A DNA stretch of 19,478 bases from Actinomycetes bacterium (GCA_021800645.1 JAJYYT010000003.1:1-19478); one strand, 5' to 3'; positions 1-8,080 are shown, numbered from the stretch's first letter. Notes: generated by a model from the letters alone, not told the origin. Numbers and translations: made by a program.

Positions 1-93
1 GTGGGTGTCTTCCTCCCGAACGGCATCGCGCGCGTCGACGTGGGCGTCTCCGACGATCGCTCGCAGCGCCCGGAGGAGCTCGTCCGAGGTCAC
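1..93 (-). CDS. N-terminal 31 codons of a gene leaving the window; possibly an FAD-linked oxidase
   Basis: A GTG at 93-91 overlaps the TGA stop of the helicase (92-90) in a GTGA arrangement, the usual sign of translational coupling. The frame stays open to the window edge. The visible protein begins VTSDELLRALRAIVGDAHVD and continues with a charged stretch. A short helix followed by 'L.AIVGDAHV' resembles the N-terminus of GlcD-type FAD-linked oxidases, as I recall them. Thirty-one residues are too few to be sure, and no cofactor motif lies inside the window. The start and coupling are seen directly; the family is a guess. Confidence 0.45.
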   Translation of the reverse strand, partial: MTSDELLRALRAIVGDAHVDARDAVREEDTH

Positions 94-1844
94 GGAGCGC
101 CCATGCCTGCGCCGGCAGAGGGGAGGGCGGGCGAAGAGAGCAGCTCTCGCATGTTGCGGAGGTGCGCTGACGCACTCTCGGGGCTTGCCTCTCCCATCCC
201 TTCGCGCAGAGTCTCGAGGACACTCGCGACTGGGGCCAGCCACGGAGAGGGGTGCCGCTCCGCGACGCCGTCGCACGCGTCGGCAGCGTCGGGACGCAGC
301 GCCCAGGTGCAGGTGAGCTCCTCTTCGGCCCTGGTGACGGCGACGTAGAGCAGGCGTTGCTCCTCCGCCCTGGCTGCGCTCGATCGTGCGGTCACGAGAG
401 GCACGAGGCCGTCGGAGAGCCCCACCACGAAGACCGTCCGCCACTGCAGCCCTTTCGCCCGGTGGAACGTGCTCAGGACGACGGCGTCCTCGCCCTCTTC
501 AAGAGCAGACGGAGACGGCGTGTTCGAGTGCGCTGCCACTCCACCAGGTGGCTCCTCGCCGCCGTCCGCCGCGCGCTCCCCGCCGGACTGTGCCCCCCGG
601 ACGTCGCTCCCGGGGCCGAGCTCTGCTCCCGAGGTCCGGTTGGGGACCCGCGCTTCGTCCAGGGCCTGGGCGATCCGTGCCAGCTGTGCATTGGTGCGGG
701 CGAGGACCGCGATCGACGACCACGTCCGCCCCGGCCGATGGGCGAGCCAGACGCGGTGTGCGACGCCGGCGGCCTCATCGAGCTCGTTGGGGAAGCAGAC
801 GATCGACGGCAGCGGCCCGGTGCCTCGCGCGCTCGGTGGCGCTTTCTCCTCTCCGAGAACCGCGGCCGCAACCCGCACGACCGGGGCCGCGCAACGGTGG
901 TTCGTCTCCAGGCGGACGACCCGGGTTCCTGCGTACTCCTCGGTGACCCGGAGGAGCAGCTCGGGATCTGCCCCGTTCCAGCCGTAGACGGACTGGTTGG
1001 GGTCTCCGACGACAAAGAGGTCGGGGTCCTCGCCCACGAGAAGGCGCAAGAGGCGGTACTGCGCGTCGTTCAGGTCCTGCATTTCGTCGACGAAGACATG
1101 GCGGTGCCACCATCGGACCGCACGTGCGAAGGCGGGCTCTTCCTCGAGGAGATCTCCGGCCTGCCAGAGCAGGTCGTCGAGGTCGAGCGCGCCGCGCAGC
1201 TGCCGTGTCTCTTCGTAGCGGCGGTAGAGCTCTGCGATCCTCGCACCAGGCAGGGGCGTGCGTCTCGAAGCTTGCCGCGCGGCTTCCTCGTACGCGCTCG
1301 GAGGGACGAGCCGGGACTTCGCCCAGCTGATCTCTGCGTCGAGGCGCCTGACATCGCCTTGCAAATCGATGCGCCGCGGCAGTGGTCGGCGGCTCCTGCT
1401 CGCCCCGCCCTTGGGTCCGCCGCCGCGTGGTCCCGCCGGGCCACCATTCGTGTCGAGGAGGCCGGCGAGGATCGGCCGACGATCCGCGACGATCACCGGG
1501 CTCGGGCGGCCGCGGTCGCGCCGGTCAAGCGCGAGCAGCCGGAGCGCCGCGCGGTGGAGGGTGCCCGCCTGCACGTCCCGGCTCACCCCGAGCGACCACA
1601 GGCGATGGCGCAGCTCGTCTGCGGCCCTGCGGCTGAACGTGCAGACCAGCACGTGGTTCGCGTGGGCGCTCCCGTCGAGGACGCGGCGCGCGACGCGCAG
1701 CGTGAGCACTCTCGTCTTGCCGGTTCCTGCGCCGGCGAGGACGCAGACCACCGGGTCGTCCGCGAGCACGGCCTCACGCTGGGCGGGGCTGAGGGCCGCG
1801 ACGAGGTTCGTGATGTCGGGATTGGTCGTGAGGTCGGCAGGCAC
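90..1844 (-). CDS. Compact UvrD/Rep-family (SF1A) DNA helicase
   Basis: This is a 584-aa ATP-dependent 3'-5' DNA helicase of the UvrD/PcrA/Rep type, expected in the cytoplasm in repair or replication restart. Visible motifs, in residues: Q motif LSPAQREAV (~19-27), Walker A AGAGTGKT (~37-44), Walker B VDEMQDLND (~252-260), motif III GDPNQSVYGWNG (~280-291), motif IV LETNHRC (~312-318), motif V STFHRAKGLQW (~458-468) and motif VI EEQRLLYVAVTRA (~494-506). The frame is open upstream to 2498, but that part overlaps the divergent hydrolase and has no helicase similarity. I chose the GTG at 1844 because AGGGAG lies 5 bases before it; GTG 1850 is the alternative. The protein is short for UvrD (about 700 aa). 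The segment normally holding the 2B domain is only about 50 Gly/Ala/Glu-rich residues (~402-453). Its stop overlaps the next gene, so the two are probably co-transcribed. Confidence 0.9.
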   Translation of the reverse strand: MPADLTTNPDITNLVAALSPAQREAVLADDPVVCVLAGAGTGKTRVLTLRVARRVLDGSAHANHVLVCTFSRRAADELRHRLWSLGVSRDVQAGTLHRAALRLLALDRRDRGRPSPVIVADRRPILAGLLDTNGGPAGPRGGGPKGGASRSRRPLPRRIDLQGDVRRLDAEISWAKSRLVPPSAYEEAARQASRRTPLPGARIAELYRRYEETRQLRGALDLDDLLWQAGDLLEEEPAFARAVRWWHRHVFVDEMQDLNDAQYRLLRLLVGEDPDLFVVGDPNQSVYGWNGADPELLLRVTEEYAGTRVVRLETNHRCAAPVVRVAAAVLGEEKAPPSARGTGPLPSIVCFPNELDEAAGVAHRVWLAHRPGRTWSSIAVLARTNAQLARIAQALDEARVPNRTSGAELGPGSDVRGAQSGGERAADGGEEPPGGVAAHSNTPSPSALEEGEDAVVLSTFHRAKGLQWRTVFVVGLSDGLVPLVTARSSAARAEEQRLLYVAVTRAEEELTCTWALRPDAADACDGVAERHPSPWLAPVASVLETLREGMGEASPESASAHLRNMRELLSSPALPSAGAGMGAP

Positions 1845-1966
1845 TGGCACTCCCTGCCACGCTACCGAGGCGGCGCAGTCATAAGCGGAGCATCGGGATC
1901 CGGCCAGCTCCAAAGCCCGCGCCGCAGACGACGTGGGCCAGGCAAGGTCCGCCGGGTCGGTATGGT

Positions 1967-2034
1967 GGCCGGGCCGGCAGGCTGACCGGGCCGGCAGATG
2001 GCCGGGCCGCCAGGGTGACGGCCCGGCCGCCAGG
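1967..2034. repeat. Four degenerate GC-only tandem repeats between divergent genes
   Basis: Four adjacent units of about 14-20 bp share a GGCCGGGCCGGCAG-like core: GGCCGGGCCGGCAG, then GACCGGGCCGGCAG, then GGCCGGGCCGCCAG, then GGCCCGGCCGCCAG, separated by GCT, AT and GTGAC. They lie in the 307-bp gap between the divergently transcribed helicase and hydrolase. The unit is self-complementary at its core. It could be a binding array, a small minisatellite or chance in GC-rich DNA. Confidence 0.5.
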
Positions 2035-2057
2035 TCGAGCGCCCAGTCAGCTCGACC
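2033..2057. promoter_or_regulatory. Perfect 8-bp inverted repeat upstream of the hydrolase operon
   Basis: GGTCGAGC (2033-2040) and GCTCGACC (2050-2057) are exact reverse complements separated by 9 bases. It lies about 95 bp before the chosen hydrolase start. It could be an operator or an mRNA-leader hairpin. No convincing -35/-10 pair was seen in the surrounding gap, which otherwise holds only the GC repeats. Confidence 0.35.
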
Positions 2058-2151
2058 GGTGCTTGGGCATCGTGGACTGCAGGTGCAACAGGAGAGTACG
2101 GCAGCACATGGGCACGGACGGGCGCTCGGGCGCGTGGAAGGGCAGCTGACG

Positions 2152-2910
2152 GTGCTGCGTACGTTCGCGGCCGGGAGACTCTTCGGCACGCGCTCGGGCG
2201 ACGTCCAGCCGGCCGTGCTCGCGCTCCACGGCTGGGCGCGGACGCACCACGACTTCGACGCCGTGCTCCGCCCGGCAGGGGGGGCCGAGCTCGCCGCGGT
2301 GGCCGTCGACCTTCCCGGCTTCGGCAGCTCGCCGCCGCCCACGGAGCCCTGGGGCTCGGCGGAGTACGCGGCGTGCGTCGAAGCGCTGCTCGACGAGCTC
2401 GGCGGTCCTGTGGTGGTGCTCGGACACTCCTTCGGCGGCCGAGTGGCGGTCCATGTCGCAGCCACCCGTCCTGACGCGGTGCGCGCGCTCGTGCTCACCG
2501 GCGTGCCGCTCCTTCGCCTCTCACCACCGAGCCGCCCGGCGCTTGCCTACCGCGCGCTGCGAGCGTTGCACCAGGCGGGCCTGCTCGGTGACGAGCGCTT
2601 GGAGCACGCGAGGCGGCGCTACGGGTCGGCGGACTACGCAGCTGCGGCCGGGATCATGCGCCAGGTCCACAGCCGGGTCGTGGCCGAGAGCTACGAAGCC
2701 CAGCTCGACGCGATCGCCTGCCCGGTCACGCTGGTGTGGGGCGAGGACGACACGACAGTGCCGCTCACGGTGGCAACGACCGCACTCGATCGGCTGCGCC
2801 GAAGCGACCCAACCCGGGCCGAGCTGGTCACTCTGCAAGGCGCGGGCCATCTCGTCCCCCTGAGCTCGCCCGCAGCCCTGCGCCAGGCCGTGGAGCGGCA
2901 TCTCTGGTGA
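2152..2910 (+). CDS. Alpha/beta-fold hydrolase
   Basis: This is a 252-aa cytoplasmic alpha/beta hydrolase. Visible parts: the oxyanion HGWART segment (~26-31), DLPGFGSS (~53-60), the nucleophile elbow GHSFGG with Ser93, the acid segment VTLVWGEDDTTVP (~192-204, Asp199 or Asp200), and GAGHLVP with His233. The triad is therefore complete and the length is normal. The substrate cannot be read from sequence; esterase, lipase or peptidase roles are all possible. The frame is open to 1933, but the earlier part is low-complexity. I chose GTG 2152 because GGAAGGG (2136-2142) lies 9 bases upstream; GTG 2134 is the alternative. The stop overlaps the start of the MurF-like gene (GTGA), so this is the first gene of a three-gene operon with two peptidoglycan-type ligases. 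Confidence 0.85.
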   Translation: MLRTFAAGRLFGTRSGDVQPAVLALHGWARTHHDFDAVLRPAGGAELAAVAVDLPGFGSSPPPTEPWGSAEYAACVEALLDELGGPVVVLGHSFGGRVAVHVAATRPDAVRALVLTGVPLLRLSPPSRPALAYRALRALHQAGLLGDERLEHARRRYGSADYAAAAGIMRQVHSRVVAESYEAQLDAIACPVTLVWGEDDTTVPLTVATTALDRLRRSDPTRAELVTLQGAGHLVPLSSPAALRQAVERHLW

Positions 2911-4475
2911 CGCCCGTGACGCTCGCGCTGCTCCATGAGACCGGCGGGGTCGCGTGGGCCGTCTTCGCGGTGTGCATCCTCGCGCTCGTGCCCGCGGGCG
3001 CGCGTTGGCTGCGCGTCGCGCAGCGCGAGCACTACATCCCGGATGCCACCAGCAGGTTCGCGATCCGCTGGTGGACCAGCGACCCGTTCAACGTCGCGCT
3101 CGTTGCCGTCGCGCTCGCAGGCGTCGTCCTGAGCGGCGTGTGGCCGCTCGCGGCGATCGCGACGATCGCGGTCGCGGTGTTCGCGCCGCTGCACCTCTCG
3201 ATCCGGGGCCGCACGTCCCCGCTCGTGCTCACGCGGCGGCTCAGGTCGCTGGCGGTGGTCTGGCTGGCCGCCCAGGCAGCGCTGATCGGCGTCGGGGTGG
3301 GGGTGGGCGCGCCCGTGCCGTTCGCCGCCGTGGGGCTCGTCGCCGCGCCGGTGCTCGTCGACGCTGCGCTCTTCGTGACCGCGCCGATCGAACGCCGGCT
3401 GTCCCAGCGGTTCGTCGACATGGCCGCCGCCCGGTTGCGCAGGGTCGGCGCGACGATCGTCGCGATCACCGGCTCCTACGGCAAGACCTCCACGAAGAAC
3501 CACGTCGCGCACCTCGTCACCGGCACGAAGGCGGTCGTCGCCACGCCCGCGTCGTTCAACAACCGGGTCGGGCTGGCCCGCGCGGTGAACGAGCACCTCG
3601 CGGAAGGGACCGAGGTCTTCGTCGCCGAGATGGGCACCTACGGCCCCGGCGAGATCCGCGACCTCTGCCGGTGGTGCCCGCCGCAGATCTCGGTCATGAC
3701 GGCGATCGGGCCGGTCCATCTCGAGCGGTTCGGCTCCGAAGACGCGATCCTCGCCGCCAAGTCCGAGATCAACGAGCGCGCCTCGGTCGTCGTGGTGAAC
3801 TCCGACGATCCCCGCCTCGCGGCACTCGGCGCGGCGCTCGACGCCGCTGCGGGCGGCCCCGAGGTCGTGCGCGCTGCGGCGGAGGATTCCGATGCCGACG
3901 TCCGAGTGGAGGTCGACGACGGGAAGGTCAGCGTCGTCGTCGACGGCACGATCGCCGGCGAACCGGTGCCGCTGCCCCCGGGCATCCAGCCGACGAACCT
4001 CGCCTGCGCGATCGCCGTGGCGCTGCAGCTCGACGTGTCGCTCGGCGAGGTGCTCGAGCGCGTCCCGACGCTCGCGGCCGTCGCCAACCGGCTCACCGCG
4101 GACACGTCGGCCTCCGGTGTCCACGTGATCGACGACACCTTCAATTCCAATCCAGCCGGTGCGCGTGCCGCGCTCGCCCTCCTCGCGGCGGCGCCAAGCA
4201 CCGGAGAGCGGGTGGTCGTCACTCCCGGCATGGTCGAGCTCGGCCGACGACAGGCGGCAGAGAACGAGGCCTTCGCCGCAGCCGCCTGCGAGGTCGCCTC
4301 GACGTTGGTCGTCGTCGGACTCACCAACCGGCGTGCGCTGCTGCGGGGTGCCGCCGGGCACGGTCGGGTCGTGGTCGTCCGCACCCGGGACGAGGCGGTC
4401 GCGTGGGTACGCACCAACCTCGGGCCGGGCGAGGTCGTTCTCTACGAGAACGACCTGCCGGACCATTACCCTTAG
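2907..4475 (+). CDS. MurF-like Mur ligase with N-terminal membrane domain
   Basis: A 522-aa protein. Residues ~1-160 contain about five hydrophobic segments (roughly 14-30, 61-78, 80-97, 114-133, 135-158), followed by a Mur ligase. Ligase features: P-loop ITGSYGKTST (~187-196), FNNRVGLA (~217-224), AEMGTYGPGEI (~240-250), a segment containing IGPVHLERFGS (~267-277), NSDDP (~298-302), and DTFNSNP (~410-416), which is characteristic of MurF. MurF adds D-Ala-D-Ala to UDP-MurNAc-tripeptide in the cytoplasm; a membrane domain is not part of the classical enzyme. The start is the GTG at 2907, inside a GTGA overlap with the hydrolase stop. The next gene, 48 bp downstream, is a D-Ala-D-Ala ligase homologue, which fits a shared dipeptide pathway. 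It may be the main MurF, a paralogue, or a ligase acting on a lipid-linked substrate; only genome context could decide. Confidence 0.85.
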   Translation: MTPVTLALLHETGGVAWAVFAVCILALVPAGARWLRVAQREHYIPDATSRFAIRWWTSDPFNVALVAVALAGVVLSGVWPLAAIATIAVAVFAPLHLSIRGRTSPLVLTRRLRSLAVVWLAAQAALIGVGVGVGAPVPFAAVGLVAAPVLVDAALFVTAPIERRLSQRFVDMAAARLRRVGATIVAITGSYGKTSTKNHVAHLVTGTKAVVATPASFNNRVGLARAVNEHLAEGTEVFVAEMGTYGPGEIRDLCRWCPPQISVMTAIGPVHLERFGSEDAILAAKSEINERASVVVVNSDDPRLAALGAALDAAAGGPEVVRAAAEDSDADVRVEVDDGKVSVVVDGTIAGEPVPLPPGIQPTNLACAIAVALQLDVSLGEVLERVPTLAAVANRLTADTSASGVHVIDDTFNSNPAGARAALALLAAAPSTGERVVVTPGMVELGRRQAAENEAFAAAACEVASTLVVVGLTNRRALLRGAAGHGRVVVVRTRDEAVAWVRTNLGPGEVVLYENDLPDHYP

Positions 4476-4483
4476 GCGCCGAC

Positions 4484-4500
4484 GCCGGGGGCTTCCCGGC
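4484..4500 (+). other. Small hairpin between the MurF-like and Ddl-like genes
   Basis: GCCGGG (4484-4489) pairs perfectly with CCCGGC (4495-4500) around a 5-base loop, just after the MurF-like stop and 23 bases before the Ddl-like start. No T-run follows, so it is not a typical intrinsic terminator. It could stabilise or mildly attenuate the operon mRNA. Confidence 0.3.
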
Positions 4501-4523
4501 GCGACGCACACCCGGGAGCGCAC

Positions 4524-5645
4524 GTGAGCGAAGTCAAGTCCGATCTCGCCGTTGTCTTCGGCGGTCCTTCGCCGGAACATGATGTGAGCGTCCTGACGGG
4601 CCTGCAGGCAGGTCGCGCCGTCGGCGCGCGCTGTCTCTACTGGACCAAGACGGGGGAGTGGTTCGAAGTGGAGACGGGCCTCGAGGCCGGCGCTTTCGTG
4701 CAGGGCGTGCCGCGCGGGGCCCAGAAGGTCCAGCTGCTGGCCGAGTCCGGCTTCGTGCCCGAGGCGGGCAGGTTCAGTCGTCCGCGCCCTCTGGGCGTCG
4801 ACGTCGCCGTCGTGTGCTGCCACGGGGGGCCAGGGGAGGACGGCACGCTGCAGGCGGCGCTCGACCTCGCCGGCGTGCGCTACACGGGCCCCACGGTCGC
4901 GGGCGCTGCGCTCGGCATGGACAAGCTCGCCTTCGCCGACGTGGTGTCGCGTGCGGGCCTGCCTACGCTGGAGCGGGTCCTTCTCGACAAGGAGACGAGC
5001 GAAGTGGGGTGTGAGCCGCCCTTCATCGTCAAGCCGCGCTTCGGGGGGTCCTCCATCGGGATCGTCCCCAACGTGGCGGACCTCCAGACGGCGGTCGCGT
5101 TGCTCGATGCCAATCGGCACCTGCGGGCGGGCGCGGTCCTCGAGCCGTACCGGGGCGACCTCTACGACCTCCAGATCGCCGTCCGGACGTGGCCGGAGCT
5201 CGCCCTCTCGGCAGTCGAGCGCCCGTTGCGCACCCCGAGAGCCGGCGGCGCGGCAGGGGAGCCGGACATCCTCGGGTACGCGGACAAGTACGTCGGCGGC
5301 GAGGGAATGGCGAGCGCCCCGCGCGAGCTCCCGGCCCGCATCGACGCCAGTCTCGAGCGGGCGCTGCGCGACGCCGCCGCGGCCGTGGCGCGGCTGTGCT
5401 CCGTGCGCGGAGTCGCTCGCGTCGACTTCCTGTCGGACGGAAGGGAGCTCTTCGTCAACGAGATCAACACGATTCCAGGCTCGCTCGCCCGCTACCTGTG
5501 GATCGACCCGGCCGTCCCGTTCCGCACCCTGCTCTCCGACATGGTGGCCGAAGCGCGCGAGCGGCCGTCGCACTTCTACACGGTCGAAGGCGCCGACGGC
5601 ACCGTGCTCAAGGGCGCTGCGTCGATCGCCGCCAAGCTGGCCTGA
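4524..5645 (+). CDS. D-alanine--D-alanine ligase-like ATP-grasp enzyme
   Basis: A 373-aa cytoplasmic ATP-grasp ligase, the size expected for Ddl, which joins two D-Ala with ATP for peptidoglycan. Visible: the N-terminal GGPSPEHDVSV (~13-23), HGGPGEDGTLQ (~100-110), MDKLAF (~132-137), the ATP-binding FIVKPRFGGSSIGI (~167-180), an omega-loop-like GYADKYVGG (~251-259), and the metal-binding DFL...FVNEINTIPGS (~301-320). Residues matching the E. coli DdlB triad Glu15-Ser150-Tyr216 appear present (Glu18, Ser in GSS, Tyr256), which favours D-Ala-D-Ala over D-Ala-D-lactate; this alignment was made by eye. The GTG start has GGGAG five bases upstream. It follows the MurF-like gene by 48 bp in the same operon. 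It converges with the regulator gene ending at 5696, and I saw no clear T-tailed terminator in the 50-bp gap. Confidence 0.88.
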   Translation: MSEVKSDLAVVFGGPSPEHDVSVLTGLQAGRAVGARCLYWTKTGEWFEVETGLEAGAFVQGVPRGAQKVQLLAESGFVPEAGRFSRPRPLGVDVAVVCCHGGPGEDGTLQAALDLAGVRYTGPTVAGAALGMDKLAFADVVSRAGLPTLERVLLDKETSEVGCEPPFIVKPRFGGSSIGIVPNVADLQTAVALLDANRHLRAGAVLEPYRGDLYDLQIAVRTWPELALSAVERPLRTPRAGGAAGEPDILGYADKYVGGEGMASAPRELPARIDASLERALRDAAAAVARLCSVRGVARVDFLSDGRELFVNEINTIPGSLARYLWIDPAVPFRTLLSDMVAEARERPSHFYTVEGADGTVLKGAASIAAKLA

Positions 5646-5695
5646 GCCGCCGACGGCGCCGGACGTCGCGCCGCCTGTCCCCCGCGCGGCCGCTG

Positions 5696-8080
5696 TCAGG
5701 CTCGCACGATCTGCGGCGTCGCACCGTCTCCAGCGAGCTGTGCGCGCAGCAGCGCGTAGAGCTGCTCGGTGCGCTCCGACGGCACGCTGCCCGGGTCGAG
5801 CTCGTCGATCTGGCGTTGGCACTCCTGCCACTCCGCGTGGAGGCGGCGAGCGTCCCCGCTGGCGGCAGCGACCCGCATCGCGGCGCGCGTCAGCGGCTCG
5901 CAGGACGGCTCCACTTTCCTTGCCTGCACCAGCGCCCAGCGCGCGAGGTCGAGGTCGCCGTTGCCGAGCGCCTGGCGGACCAGCGCGCACGCGCCGTCCA
6001 CGACCGCGTCGGCGAGCCGGCGCTCGTGGCCTTCGGCTCTCCACCACCCATAGCCGGTGAGCACCCCGCCGAGCGGCTCCGACTCGATGAGCTCGAGCCC
6101 GTCTCGGAGAAGGGCGACCGCCCCAGCAGGATCGTGTGACGCCAGGCCGTCGTGGAGCAACGTCCACACCCGCACGGCGTCGACCGACACCAGCGCCGAG
6201 AGCCGGTAGTGCCCGGTGCGGGATGCCGGCGGAAGGAGCAGCTCCCCGTCGGGGCCGACCCCGAGAGCCCGGCGAGCCGCACCGACGGTGTTGAAGAGGG
6301 TCTTGGCCGCCGCGTCCGCGTCGGGGGAACCCAGGACGCGCGTCCGGAGCCGATCACCGGTGACAGGGTCGGGCGCGTGCACGGCGAGGTAGGCAACGAT
6401 CTCCACCGCGCGCCTCGCCCTCTTCAGTGGGAGGTCGCCTTGGAGGCCGACGATGCCCGGCACCGCCGCGAGGAGCCGCACCTCCGCCTGTCCGGGTGCG
6501 CGTCCCGCGGGCACAGGGCGCGGTTGTCCGGCAGCGGCGCGAATGGGAGCGGCGCGAATGGGTGTCGACGGCGCCGGGGTGGCGGGCATCGTGGAGTGCG
6601 CCTTCGTGCCTGTGTGCACGAGGCGCGCAGTGGCCGCGACGCGCTGGCTGTGGAGGAGCGGGCGGATGACGGGCCGATCGGGCGGCACGGCGGGACGGAT
6701 GAGCGCGTCGACGGCGTTTGCCCACGAGCCGTCGAGCAAGGGCGGGCGGACGGTGAGCCCGAGAGGGTGGGCGCTCGCGCCGCGATCGTCGACCACGATG
6801 GTGACCTCAGCGTCGTCGACCTGCCCGGTCGCCAGCACCGCGCAGCCGCGCCGGACCGCCGCCGGGAGAGAGTGCGGGGTCCCTACGAAGAGCACGTGCG
6901 GGCACACGATCCGTGCCCCGGTCGTCGGAATCGAGAGTCGGTCGACGACCGCTGCCGCCTCGAGAGGGTCCTCGGTGACGACGAGGTCTTCGTGCCAGCT
7001 CCACGATGCCAGCGCGGCGCGCATGGCACGAACCAGGTCACTGGCGCGCGGTCCGGCGACCGCGACACACGCCCCAGCTGGCACGGGGAGCAGCCACGTC
7101 CCGCGGTCGTCGTCGCCGAGCGGCAGCAGGACCGGGCACCAGGGATGCGCGGCCTCTCGAGTCCAATCCAGCGAGATCGCGTCCGCCGGCGCAGAGAGCC
7201 GCCAGGTGGAGTTGTTCCCCTGCTGCCAACCGGTGAGGACGTCGGGCACAGGATCGGAGAAGCGAACCTCCACCCCGTCGTGCCCGGCGCGCAGCCACCG
7301 CACCGGGCCGGGCAGAGGATCCAGTGTGGCGAGAAGGCTCCCGAGGTGCCGCGAAGCGGCTTCGATCATCGCGGGGAGCGGCAGGGCTTCGAAGGACGCG
7401 ACGAGCGCAGCGAGATCTGCCTCCTCGTCACCGGGCTCTGGGGTCTCGTCTCCCTCCTCGCGCAGGAACGCCTGAAGGCGACGCAGCTGGCGGGCGCGCC
7501 GGGCGAGCAGGCCCGCGACCAGCGCGCTCATTCCTGCGGCGGAGAGCTCGGCCAGCGGTAACAGCGTGCCAGCGGACCAGAAGGACGCTGCAGCGGGTGC
7601 CGAGCGTGCCCCCAGCGGGACGGCGCCGGTCGGCTGGTCATCCCGTGGAAAGGGTGCAACCCGAGCCGGCTCTGCCGTTCGCTGCACGTGCGCCGCGCGC
7701 ACCGTCGACCCCCCGGTCACCGCGCCCGACGCGACGGACGTGCCGGCGCCGAGGAGCGAGGAGAACGCGAGGACCCCGATCGCGATGCGCAGGGCGATGC
7801 GGTCGGAGAGCCGGACGGCACCGGCCACGTCCCGGGCTCGCACTCGGGCCGCCGCGCGACGGAGGACGGGCCAGGCGCATGCTGCCCAGGCACACCAGCT
7901 CACGATCGCCAGCAGGTCGAAGAGGCCGTGCCACGACACGACCGCGGCGCTCCAGTGGCGGGGGACGGGGAGCCCGACGAAGCCGATGAGGACACCGGGC
8001 ACCGCTCCGAAGACGAGGAGAGTTGCGACGAGGCCGATGGTGGCGTCCCACAGGGTGCGGTGTCTGCGCAAAGCGGCCAT
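5696..8080 (-). CDS. Membrane-anchored SARP/BTAD-type regulator
   Basis: A 794-aa protein. Four hydrophobic segments lie near residues 13-36, 51-73, 95-118 and 171-193. A charged 'LLARRARQLRRLQAF' stretch follows, then a long middle region with no recognised domain. An Ala/Pro-rich linker (~515-550) leads to a C-terminal winged-helix-like domain (~555-660, with RRAVEIVAYLAVHAPDPVTG and AAAKTLFNTVGAARRALG) and a helical BTAD region (~665-790). SARP/AfsR proteins use this winged helix plus BTAD to bind DNA; here the module sits on a membrane anchor. The ATG at 8080 is 8 bases after the stop of the upstream gene, which suggests coupling; the open frame continues to 8164 only by overlapping that gene. 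Similar membrane BTAD proteins occur near Tad-pilus loci in other actinobacteria, as I recall, but no pilus gene is visible here. Domain identity is fairly secure; the target is unknown. Confidence 0.8.
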   Translation of the reverse strand: MAALRRHRTLWDATIGLVATLLVFGAVPGVLIGFVGLPVPRHWSAAVVSWHGLFDLLAIVSWCAWAACAWPVLRRAAARVRARDVAGAVRLSDRIALRIAIGVLAFSSLLGAGTSVASGAVTGGSTVRAAHVQRTAEPARVAPFPRDDQPTGAVPLGARSAPAAASFWSAGTLLPLAELSAAGMSALVAGLLARRARQLRRLQAFLREEGDETPEPGDEEADLAALVASFEALPLPAMIEAASRHLGSLLATLDPLPGPVRWLRAGHDGVEVRFSDPVPDVLTGWQQGNNSTWRLSAPADAISLDWTREAAHPWCPVLLPLGDDDRGTWLLPVPAGACVAVAGPRASDLVRAMRAALASWSWHEDLVVTEDPLEAAAVVDRLSIPTTGARIVCPHVLFVGTPHSLPAAVRRGCAVLATGQVDDAEVTIVVDDRGASAHPLGLTVRPPLLDGSWANAVDALIRPAVPPDRPVIRPLLHSQRVAATARLVHTGTKAHSTMPATPAPSTPIRAAPIRAAAGQPRPVPAGRAPGQAEVRLLAAVPGIVGLQGDLPLKRARRAVEIVAYLAVHAPDPVTGDRLRTRVLGSPDADAAAKTLFNTVGAARRALGVGPDGELLLPPASRTGHYRLSALVSVDAVRVWTLLHDGLASHDPAGAVALLRDGLELIESEPLGGVLTGYGWWRAEGHERRLADAVVDGACALVRQALGNGDLDLARWALVQARKVEPSCEPLTRAAMRVAAASGDARRLHAEWQECQRQIDELDPGSVPSERTEQLYALLRAQLAGDGATPQIVRA

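Noticed and set aside
252..1985. A 577-codon plus-strand frame opposite the helicase
   Set aside because: The minus strand carries all helicase motifs; the plus frame has no motif and an Arg/Ala/Asp-biased composition.
2691..6167. A 1158-codon open frame on the minus strand opposite the hydrolase, MurF-like and Ddl-like genes
   Set aside because: It is antisense to three well-supported enzymes and is made almost entirely of Arg, Ala, Asp, His and Glu, the usual product of reading GC-rich coding DNA backwards.
6152..7561. A 469-codon plus-strand frame opposite the BTAD regulator
   Set aside because: Antisense shadow; composition dominated by Arg, Gly, Asp and Ala, with no domain.
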